Shown piece by piece: positions 24,001 through 36,000 of a stretch of DNA of 64,000 nt (position 1 is the first letter of the stretch; every line of letters begins with the position of its first letter). Source of the stretch: Apostichopus japonicus (lineage: Eukaryota; Echinodermata; Holothuroidea; Aspidochirotida; Stichopodidae); contig NC_092576.1 in the NCBI RefSeq assembly GCF_037975245.1, forward strand, positions 28,438,611 through 28,502,610, read 5' to 3'. Both the position numbers and the translations under genes were made by a program. The notes under the pieces were generated by a model. The model made no database searches and had not been told where the DNA came from. It worked only from the letters and a program-made list of their open reading frames with translations.

Positions 24001-27000
24001 CGCAGATATGGACTAAAGTTAACCTAGATGACCCAACTGATATCCAATCTAAAGTCAATTTAATTCAGAGCACCTTTTCTGAAATCAACAATTGGATGAA
24101 ATTTAACAAACTGAAACTTAATCCTTCTAAAACTGAGTTTTCATTGATGTCCCCTAAATCTTGACGGAAACCCTTACCAAACAAAACTTTAAATATCTGT
24201 GTAACGATTGTAAATCCATGTCATCAGGCTCGTAATTTTAGAGTAACACTACACTCTTAAAACGTTGGTTAAAAAAAGAATGGTATAGGACCCCCGTGCA
24301 CTTAATTGGTTAGTTTGTACCCTTAAGTTGGTTAACCGGCAGTATTTGGGCTATTCCAATAAGTATGTACATTTCACAGTCCGACGTTTAACCAACTTGT
24401 TTATAACTTTACCGCTCACTGAGTAAAAAATTCGCGCGTACACATATATGTACACTGTACGTACATCAGCGCAGCGTCCATAACACACACTACATAACAC
24501 GTCATGCATAGTACGATCCCTGACAGGGTGGTTCAGTAATCAAGAATACAGCTAACGCCATGGCAGATATCGAAGACAGTGCTGTCTTGAATTTCTTGAA
24601 AAAATACGAGATCGAGTCTCTACATGAAACTTTTATCGGTAAGTGTAGCTTAACATCGGTAAAAAGTTTAAACTTATGTGGGCATTGAGACCCCCAGTGA
24701 CAGTATAACGTTAGGCTCATAGGCCAACGTTAGGCTTATACTAGGCTAACGTTAATACTAGTACTATACACTAGTGCTATACTAGTATGCCTAATACTAA
24801 CACTAGTAATATTAGTAACAGTATACTACTAAACGGCCACTGAGTTTAACACAGTGCTTTAATCGATGTTAAATGTTATGAATCTTTTTCGTGTTTTTCA
24901 CCATATAGTGTTGTTCGTGTAAACGACATAGGCCTAGGCCTAATTATTAATGAAAATGTGGTATCCTATTAAAGTCCAAATACAAAAACTTCGACCTACT
25001 GTCTATAGCCTAGCCTAGTGTATACACCCTATTTTCAAGTGCCCTGGAGACCAAGAGATATTTTTAATAGAATTTATAATAAAAATTATTCAAGATGGTT
25101 ATGTTTCTGAATGGATTGTTTCAATTGTCAATAGATAGGCCTAGGATACAATTTGCTGTATTGTTGTCAACATTTTACCTATTTCCATTTTAATCTACAG
25201 GCCAAGCTCCTTCATTAAGGCAGCGTTAGCAGCAGCAGTTGTTGATTTGTTTCCCTTTCTGAAGGATCCAGAATCTCCCTTGGGTTATATAAGCATGTTT
25301 ATGTTCTAATATCCCTCGGCTTAGTTGTCATTAGCCATAGTATACACCACTTTCGTTGTTGTGTTGAGGTGACTAGTTTCCTTTTCCTAGCTGCCCTTTC
25401 AAAATGTCTCTAAAATGTTGAACGCAAAACACTGCCCACAATATCATTACTTTTTGTCATCTGTAGTCAAGTAATGTAATCTTCTGTGGGTTGTACCAAG
25501 TAATTTGTTCATCTCATAGAGGACTGTGATACTGAAATCTATTTTCAATACTACCATGATTATATAGGCATCATTTAACTGAAGGCCTTTTAATATGTTG
25601 AAAATACCAAAATGGATGTTCAATTGTCACATTGGGAACTCCAAAAACTGTAACATAGGCACTGGTTTTCAATGGGCTTCATCTCTAAATCTAACCAAGG
25701 TATTAATGAAGTTTGTTGTTCAGTAGGTACCCTCCTTATTCCATAAAATATCAGAATTCTGTAACTTATTGATTATATGTGCAATTAGGGTCAAACCCAT
25801 TACTTTTAGGCTTATCACTTAAAAGCAAGTGTCATAGTGTCCCCTGGGACAATACTGTTTTATCAGTAAGCATACGATATTCTGTGAGGACGGTATGGAG
25901 TGCCACAATGTCCTTAGTCATAGCGTTCGTATTGTTACCGTGCCATTGTGGAACATGTACCAGACATGTCTGTGGTTTGCTGGCTAAAAGCCTATGTTCC
26001 AACCAGCTAGGAAGTTTTAAATGTTGGTGTACAACAGCTTTACATGTAGATCAATAAGTCACATAATTTTCTGAGTTGACTTGAATTTTGCTACCATACT
26101 TCAGTTTGATAAAAGAGTATGCTGATTTCATGTGCAGGAAGCATGGTATTGCAAAGGTGCTGCAGGACGACCGGCGACAGGGTATCTAGAAGAGCACCTA
26201 CGCTACGTACGTAAAAAGAAGATTGCCATGGTGGAAGATTCCCCCGGTGCATCAAGTCCACCTACTCCTTTGACTAAAGTGTCCACTCCACCAAAATTGA
26301 GAGGTGTGTAATAGGTTTTTACCGTGTAATAGGTTTTTACCAACTATTTTCAGGATTTGACTTATCTCTCATGCCATGACAATGATCAAAGACTGGCTTA
26401 GGACACGTTATACCTGCCACAACCATTGGTAACTTCAAAATTTGATGTTAAGGAATCTCTGTTTAGTAGGAAATATATGTTTTTATTGTCCTTGCCAGAA
26501 GCTGATCTGGAGAACAAAGAGGAATTGGTGATGATGACTGAGTGGCTGAAATGTAACATGGAACCAAGGGAGAAAGTATTGGACTTCATGAGGCAAACTG
26601 CAGTTTACAGACAACAACAGATCAAAGACCACTCAACTAACATTTCAGATATTCTGAAAGAGTATCCCAGGTTGTTAGACCGTGGAATGGTAACTATCAA
26701 ATTTGAATTTTTGCTGCTTAATTAAAGAGAAATACGTGGGTGATTTTGCATCAAAAATAGTAAAGAAGCGAGCTCTGAATACACATATTACGAAGATACT
26801 GTTAAGACCATATCCTTTATCTCTTGTGGAAAAATTACTATCGAGGTTTTGATTTAGCAGAAACACTGAAATTAATTAAGTCACTAACCTCACTGATGAG
26901 TTAATACTATATTTCACTTTGAAGGCTATTTGGCCAACTTAAAAACAGTACTTTGATTGACTACATATCTAGTTTGATTGGAAAGAACTAGTTTCACTGC

Positions 27001-30000
27001 TTTTTTTTAAATGATGGCATTATATTTTAAATCTCTTTTAATTTATGCCTGGAAGTTTATGACAGTAATCAGCCACACAGTGAAGAAAAGTGACTGACTT
27101 TTAATTTAACCTTAGGCATCTGGCAGATCAGGATGCATTATAAAGACCAGATTGGGAATAAATGTTATTTTTGGATGAAAATGTTGCTTTATTCAGGGAT
27201 ATAGCTAGGATTTTAAGAAAGGTTGCTGATGCTTAGTGTAGAAAAAAGGTACAGATTCAAGCGGTATAATAAGGTTTACAATTTGTACAAATTTTTTTTT
27301 TTTTTAATATGGTGTCTTTGCCATTCAGTGCTATGGTTTTATGTGCAATGTTTGCTCTGCATTTCTTGCAATTGTGTACCAATCTAACAACTTGTCTATC
27401 ATCTTGCTACATGGAGACAAGATAAATTATTCCCATGAATATGCTTTTGTTCAGTGATGATATCACAAATGTAAAATATTGAATTTTTACAACTCAAATC
27501 CCCCCCCCCCACCACATTAAAAAAATATTTTGAAAAAAAACATTTTTGAGCTGTATTCTGAGATATTTTCAAAGCATCTGTCAATAAATGTTAAATACTT
27601 ACTTTTCTTTCCCAGATGTTTACTAAATGTTATTAAACTAGCAAAAGGTATCAAGCAGTTGGATTTTCCACATCCAGCTTCAACAGTACATAGTGTTTGT
27701 ATAGATGCATGGAACCAGACTTTAACAAATTCAGTGAGAGTGATTTTTTAATGGATCCTAGCTGAGGATCAAAAATAGAACATGCTTACACACATTAAAG
27801 TATTCTATTTCCCTTTGCTCTGTCAGATAGAACAAGATTTTTCAGTGCTTTGGCCTGAGCATGAGGATCACCTGTATGAGAAATGGGACTTGTACTACAA
27901 TGGGATTATAGAATATGGCAAACAGGTTGAAAATTGGCAAGGCATTCTTGGATTGGAGTACGTTAACCTAGAGAGTTTGTCTATTGGTAAGTGTGCTTCT
28001 TATTTCAGTGCGCATAGTTGAGCTAATTTAATTTTTGTATGTTGATCATTCCTTGCAACCTTTCACCACCATCACACTAGGAACTTCTGAAAGATCAGGT
28101 TTGACCAATTATCTGTAATATATCTGATCTTGTTCTCAAAATAGCCTTAGTTTACTTTTTGTAAAGACAACAACACTTCCTTTCTTTTTTTGTAAAAATA
28201 ATAAACTGAAATTGAACAAAAAGCATCAATGGGATCTGGTTCAGACAGAAATCAAGTTGAGTTGGTGCAGGTATATTCCCTTGCTTAGACTCCATCTGAC
28301 CCATCTTTGGGATTTCATTTAAGCCAAAAGCTAGTGACTACTATAATAGAACAATAGAACACAAAATATGTCAAAGGTTCATCAGTGTTTTGAGATCTGA
28401 ATATATAATAAAATATAAAGAGTAGATAACTTTGCAAACAGGTTGTGATAGCAGCACAACATTATGAATGTGGGCTTTTAAAGGAGACATATATGATTGA
28501 AAATAAACATACACAAAATACCAAACAGATGCTAACTTATCTCATTACATTCTCATGATATGCCATTTTCTCATTGCATTCTCATGATATGCCATTTTCT
28601 GATACAAATGACTTGAAGGACTTCTAGTGTTAGAGACAAATAAAGGCAAGAGAAAATACATATAATTTTTGCTGTATGGGCACTGTACGTGATAATGACA
28701 ATTTATATGTTAAGTGGTCATTAATTGTGTTATATTTTTATGCACAAGGACTTTGGACCTATCTTTAGTTATGTTTTGTCACTTTTACAGATAAGAAGAA
28801 AACATTGGCATTTTTTCTTCTTCCAGTCATCTTGAGAGGGAAAGGAAAGGGAAAGAAAGGATTGTGTTCAGTAAAAGAGGCAATCACCTCCTTCGTGGAC
28901 ATTCAACCAGTAGGTGTTTATGCATTCATTTGTCCACTTGTTGAAGTTCATTGACAACATGCTTATGACATATATGTGTTTTGTAGTTTGTGATGGATTG
29001 CTTGTAAAAGTGGAATCTCAACAATTATGCTGGATATGTGTCAATATGTGTCCATATTCCGTTTGGTTCAAAATGGATAATTAATATTCATGAGTGGGCA
29101 GGGCCTACATAATATTATTTAAATATTGATTTCACAACAACAATATGCTTGTCAAATTTTGCTCAATTTGGTAAATGACAGTAGTAGGAAATGGGTCACA
29201 TGTGTAGCTGATTTTTAGGAATAAATTATGAGTTGGTGATAAAAAGTTAATGATAGTAAAAGTATCTTCTAAACATGATAACTAAACAGTAAATTTCAAA
29301 TGTATCAAACGTTCATAGTACTGTTTTAAAACTAGCATGTCATTGTAAGCAGAGATATGGGTGGTTATGAAGTTTGGCTGTGCCAAGTATAATTTCATGT
29401 AAAGTTTTTTCTAAATACAAATCTGCTAGAATGGAGGGCTTTTTGCTGTCACAACTTCATATTGATAGACAAAGAGCAGCTTGTGATAATTTTCATTTTT
29501 TTCAATTTTTCTCACAGGAAGTGGCTGATATTCTACAAATTTCAAAGACTATTGATGCCACAAAAAAGCCGCAGCCATTTGTTGTATGCAAAGGAACTCT
29601 TTTGGCACCAACCCAAACATTTGTTATACTAGAACGGAGGCCAGTCCCTCAAGAATCACTACTGAAAGCTATCGATTTCTGTTTCAAAGCAATGTACATT
29701 TTGGACATGGCTTACCAACCTTCATGCTGTCTTGTGTGGCAGTTCATTCAAAATGTGATTTATGAAATCAAAGAAGCACATGTGCCAAGTTGCATAAGAG
29801 ATCTTAGATCATTCTTGGCCTTTAAAAGTAATTAGTGGCTTAAAAGAAAAGTATTGTAAGCAAGATATTCATGGCTGATATTTTACAAAGTTCAAAGGAT
29901 ATTGATGCCACAAAAATACTGCAGCTACTTTTGTATGCAAGGAGCCCTCTTGGTACCAACCCAGATATTTGCTATTTTAGAACAGAGGTCAGTTTCTGAC

Positions 30001-33000
30001 AAATCTCTTCTATTAAAGCTGTCTTTTTCTGTTTCATGGCAAATGTGCATTTTGGACATGGCTTATCGACCTTCATGCAGTCTTGTTTGGCAGTTCATTC
30101 AAAATGTGATTAATGAAATCAAAGAAGCACATATGCCAAGTTGTATTATAGCATTCTTGGCCCTGGAAAGTAAGAAGTGCCTTAAAAGGAAATTGTAAGC
30201 AAGAAGCTCATATAATAATTGTAAGCAAGAAGTTTGTATAATATTATTATTTTAAAATTCACACACCCGATAGCATCATCTTGAAGGGACATTTAATTAA
30301 AACTCATGATATGACATATTTTTACATACCATGCTGGTACAAATCAAAACTTTCCTTACTAATTTTTGTTGGAATCCCGATCTAATCAACTGATCTTTCA
30401 TGAGTGAGTAAGGTTTAATGTAGGTTAATTTCACCTACACATGTATCTCTATATGTGGTGAAGATATATATACTATACATCCAAAAACTGGAAATAAGAA
30501 CAATGCACTGGCTGCAATGTACTGCACATATCATAAATATGTCTCTAAATGTAATCATGTACACCACATATGTATGTGAGACTCAATGTAATTCTTAATT
30601 AACTGTATGTATACTATAGGTAAACCTTGATTAATCAGATCATGATTGATGTTTAGATTCATAGATTGTTTATACATCAATTGATCTATAGTTACACATG
30701 TGAGATATTGAGTGTTACAAGTTTTCTATGAATAAGGTTCTTCTTGAAGGGTAGAGGGTTTTTTACATTGTGTCACCTTAAAGGTCTGATAGAGCACAGC
30801 TAAGAAGTTGTTACATCCAAGCATATTTATGTGTTGTTTTGTTTTGTTTGTATTTTATTCACATGGTTCAGCTGGTTATTGTTTTCAATAAAAACAAGTT
30901 CTCAAAATGTCATCCATCTGGCTTCTGTAATGTACCTGTTTGTTAATTTTTCAAGGAATTGTTTACTCTTTGCATTGCCATATTCAACTGATTGTTGCAA
31001 ACTAGGTCTGCATAAACAAAACTTGTGAGGAGTCTTTCAACTACATTAAGTAAAATCCACTGAGGATCTCATCCGTCACTGTCCAATTTATTGCATTCGC
31101 CAACATATATTGGGCAATGAAGGCTCATTTGACCCCCCACCCTTTTGTAATGGTAAAAGCCACTGCCCAATTTAAATGTAGTAATTGCCCAATACAATGA
31201 TTTTTAATTCCCCAATTTAATGATCCCTACTTTTGTAAGTTCACCAATGATGGGCATAATTTACACAATTAATTTAACCAACAACTGTTGGGTACAAGCT
31301 TATAGTTATTTTATTGGTTAAAAATGTTACCCAACGGCTGGTTAAAGCCGTTCACCAACAGGTGTTGGTTAAAATTTCACCAATAAGTCGAATTTGACAT
31401 ACGTGCCCAGTGTTGGTTAAGGTATTGGTTAATTTTTTAACCAACTGTTTTTAGAGTGTAGATTCAAAATTCTCCCTTGAACAACACATTTCTAATGTCA
31501 TTAAATCTTGTTGTATACACTTAAGAAATATTAAATCAGTCATACCATATCTCTGAAATGAGTGAGCAAGTATTTCATGCTTGTGTTACATCCCGCCTTG
31601 ATTTCTGTAATTCTGTTTTCATTGGCTTTCAAAAAACATCTGGTAATTCCATTACAAAAATTTCACAAACTGGGCTCCAAAACTTATCTTCAAGCAAACT
31701 CAGTTTACACATGTTACCCCTCTTCTTAAGCATTGCACTGGCTTCTATTGAAATGCATATGCATCTCAAAGTCCTTATTTTAATCCCAATTGTATATATA
31801 ACAAGTAATCTCCAAACTACCTTTCCGAACTTCTATCAGTGAAACAGTTCAAGCGTGCAACCGTAAGTCAAATTCATTACCCTCTTAGTACATAGAAACT
31901 ATGGGGTTAACTATGCCAACCGTGCTTGTTCAGTTTATGGTCCCAAATTGTGGAATTCTCTCCCGAACCATTTAAAATGTATACCTATTAAATCACTTTT
32001 CAAATCTAAACTAAAAGCCTACCCGTATGCTATACATTTTCCAATTTGATTTTTAATTATTCTTCATTGTTGCATTATTGTTTTTGCTTTTCTTTCTATT
32101 CAAACTATATATGTAAGGCGCTTTTGACAACTTTTTTGTTTATATTAAGCGCATGATAAATCTTAGTTTTATTAATATTATCATTATTACTTTACCAATT
32201 TGAAGATCAGCAGCTTGAATCAAAGTTATACAACTTTATGACTATTCTATAATTTTTCAGAGATTTTTCAAGCAACCAATTGATGAAAATTCCGATAGGA
32301 TTATTGTATTCGGCAAATAATATTGAAAGTATGTAAGTATCTGGATTGGGGATGGGGGGCGGGCGAGGGGAGAGAGGGGAAGGTGGACTTTTGTGTTGCT
32401 TTTTTCTTCATTCTGAATTATTGAAGATGGAAAAATAAAGAAATAATAAAACTTGAAAGTATGTAAGTATCTGGATTGGGGATGGGGGGGGGCGGGCGAG
32501 GGGAGAGAGGGGAAGGTGGACTTTTGTGTTGCTTTTTTCTTCATTCTGAATTATTAAAGATGGAAAAATAAAGAAATAATAAAACTTGAAAGTATGTAAG
32601 TATCTGGATTGGGGATGGGGGGGGGGGCGGGCGAGGGGAGAGAGGGGAAGGTGGACTTTTGTGTTGCTTTTTTCTTCATTCTGAATTATTGAAGATGGAA
32701 AAATAAAGAAATAATAAAACTTAAACCAAAACTCGCAATTTATCATGTAACATATATCACATTGAGTGTGGCAAACCAGCCTGTTGTAAAATCAATATGT
32801 TATTGTGTTATTACATTACATATTTCACATTGTGTCTCATGTGACAGTAGCAATTTATTTTGGGAAGAATATATACTCCTTGCATGATGCAAATAGTAAG
32901 TATTGTATGATAAAAATAGTAAGTATTGCATGATACAAATAGTAAGTATTGTCAACTAGAATCGATGTGTTGTTCGTGAACACTCTTGTAAGTTTTAAAT

Positions 33001-36000
33001 GTCTGAACTTCTTCTTCATTGGTTTATTTCATAAGCATCAAATAAACAGGTTAGAAGAAATGTGCTAATAATGTTGACAAGGTTACCATTTTCAGCTTAA
33101 AGTCAAATAAGATCCCAACTGATAACAGAAGAATTATCAATGACATTAAAAAAATCATTGCTTTTCTCCCTTTTTCCAGAGACTTTTCCGAAAACAGAAT
33201 TTCAGAGATTCCCTATGATTTACTTGTGAACAGGCCAAACCTACAACGATTGTAAGTCCATTCATTCATAATGAGGCATCGTAATTATTATGCTGAATAA
33301 TTAGTAGATTACGTGTTTGGCTTATCTCAAGTTTGCAGGTAGATACAGTGGAATGTTATTAGCACGTATCATATGGGGGTAAGTTGCCTCCATCAAATGC
33401 TATATCGTAACCCGTAATAGTCCACGTAGCTGTTGAATAGTTTAACGCTGTCAGCGTCGAATCATTGATGCAAAGTCGTAGTTGCTGGGTACACTGATCG
33501 TATAAGTTGGGCAAAAGTCAACTCCAATCCGCGGACCGCACGTTCCAGATTAAGCTTTTATTTTCCACATGGCTTCAGTGCTCATACCATGCAACTCAAT
33601 CCCTGGGTACTCATTCATATGTATTTTCGATCATAGTGTTGATTACGGCTTATCACTGGCAGTCGTGTCCATGAAAGTTTTTTTTTTATTCTAGTTACGA
33701 AAATTCCGAAAAGTTAACAAATATGGGTCGAATAAAAACATTATATCCAGTCGAAAGTATAGGGCGCCGCTTCTTTTTAAATTTTTACGTCAATAGACAC
33801 ATGTCAAGGACTAAGAACATAATCACCACGAATTTGATATGCCGTACAAATATGACGCCCAAGGTCTTGACAACAAAATCATTAAAGCATTTCTAAAGGA
33901 AGGTATAAACTAATCGTTTTTAAAGAGCAATCGACATAATGTTGTCTGTTATAAATGTTGATATCAAGTAATGCTTTGCTATCGTCATAACATCGGTGAT
34001 GATTTCATTTAAAGCCCGCAAAGACTCAAGAGAATACATCATTCTAATACAAATATTGGTTTCATTATCTAAAAACAGAACGAACTATTCTTGTTGTTTC
34101 TTTGTTAATACTTTTTAGCGATATTTCTCATAATAAAATCGGACATCTTTGGAGTCAGATGTTTAATGGAACACCAAAATTGAATGTGCTGTGAGTGTTA
34201 ATATTTACTACCAATTTAAACTTCGTGTATTTATATAAGAGTTAACAAACAGTGGAAATGTTTTATGTGATTAACCTCCTGCATTAGCAGGATACAATCT
34301 GGAGGAAAAAAAGATTCAAACAAGTTTTATAAGTACTTTGCTATGTTTAACTATCACAGTGCTTGTCTTTATTTTTTAGTTCGATTGAAGAACAAACAGC
34401 CTTCATACGTTTCGCTTACAATTAAATACTTTACATTCTTTCAATCTACATGTTCGGTTCCTACAGAGACATGTCTTACAATCGAATTTCACAAATACCG
34501 CCAGGAATATTTTCAAAAACACCTCTGCTGGAACGTTTGTGAGTAATACCTTTTTATAACAGATCATATTAATTCGCCAAGTGCGCAAGAAGATGATAAT
34601 AGGGAACCCTTCGTCGACATTCTGTCATACGTAGGGCTTACTCTTGAAACCTTGGAATTGAGTTTGAAAGTAGTAATGCTTCAATATAAAAGCAAGACAA
34701 AATAGTTAAATATCATGCCGGTTTCCTAGTCGGGTAATTGATTTCTACTTGTAATGACCTCTTTTTTTATATGTTGATCTTCCATCCAACTCTGCAGCCA
34801 CGTTGATAATGACATTGATTATGGAATTTTATTCACATCATCATGGCTTTCTGGCCAGCCGATTCACACAGAGATGACAGTAACTACTGTAAATCTAAAG
34901 TTGTGTACCACAGTAAACACTCTATCGTGCTGACAAATCTGATAAATTGGTTACTGAGGATATTTATAATTCCAACAACTTGATTTGTTGGAATAACACA
35001 TATCCTCAGTTCTTTCTGTAATCCTAATAGTACATGCTACCGAATTATAGCACGATCCAGTTTTTACTATGGTACAAAACTGTAAGATTTAAAGTAGTAA
35101 CTGTGTTCTATATGTGTATCTGTGTTTCTATACCACATAATTGTTGGACACCATTGACCTTATAGTAACTGGTGGAGTTAATTTACGAAACACATTACCA
35201 TGTACTGAAATCTAAATACCAACACTTTGGCTTGCGCGTTTCATGATTAAAATGATAAATTATTAGATGCGCTCTATTTTATTTTAATGGGTAGCAACCT
35301 ATTAGCTGAACAAATTAATTATTTATCACAGTAAATAAAACATATAAGCATAATATCTCAACACCTCTCGTTACAGTAGCTACTTTATGTAAACTTGACA
35401 TTACTCATTACATTTGCAATCAGTAAATGTCTCTTTTTCAAAAAATCCTCAGATTTTTTTCCGGCAACAACTTAACAGAAATATCACCGGATCTTTTCAA
35501 CTTCACTACGGCCTTAAAACGAGTGTAAAATGCCTTAATTTACTTATCGAATGAATTATCGATACAATACTTTAACTTGGTTTGGGGGAGTTCATTCATC
35601 CTTTGAATAATAAAGCAAACATCTAATTTGAATTTTCGTGTGTAAATTGTTAAATAATGTTCTTATAGTGGTACGTAAACATTAAAATCACATGGGTGTT
35701 GACATAATGCAGCAAACTATTTACTTCTTTTTAAGAAATGAAAGAAAATGCTGTCTCCTTCAAATTTATATGACTTAGTCCAATTTTTAGATTATATGAG
35801 AGACCCACTATATGACGTGTCACGTGATTATATATATTTTTTTTTCTTAGCACTGCCACTAAGCCTACGAGGAATATGCTATATAAACACAGTGTTTAAA
35901 ATATTCCATGTTATGGGACCACCACCAAATTCATCGTGCTGCATTTGATGATGAAATGTACATTGTTCAAGTCAATTTGATTAGCTAACAAAGTTTTGAA

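Larger units (their letters stand above)
24252..31458. mobile_element. 7.2-kb DNA element with TIRs, TA duplication and a SAMD3-like gene
   Basis: The left end starts CACTCTTAAAACGTTGGTTA. The right end is its inverted copy (...TTTTTAGAGTG), differing by one substitution and one inserted base over about 25 bases. TA flanks both ends (24250-24251 and 31459-31460). Removing the element plus one TA rejoins the reading frame of the surrounding retrotransposon (RVTL then DSKFSLEQHI), which fixes the borders. Subterminal regions hold at least nine copies of GGTTAA or its complement. The only recognisable coding content is a spliced SAMD3-like gene on the + strand. I see no DDE transposase motif. 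The superfamily is unknown to me; a non-autonomous element that captured a host gene is the main alternative to an autonomous novel family. Confidence 0.8.

Noticed and set aside
25779-26057. Cysteine-rich open frame of 92 codons inside the SAM-domain element
   Set aside because: No acceptor and donor in matching phase, no motif, and it lies between two well-supported exons of the SAMD3-like gene.
27617-27751. Possible extra exon of the SAMD3-like gene (after CCCAG, reading LAKGIKQLDFPHPAS)
   Set aside because: The exons at 26499-26689 and 27827-27986 already join in frame in the order expected for the family, and this segment matches nothing I recognise.
32257-32746. Minus-strand open frames rich in Pro and Ser
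   Set aside because: They read through the three G-rich tandem units and repeat with them.
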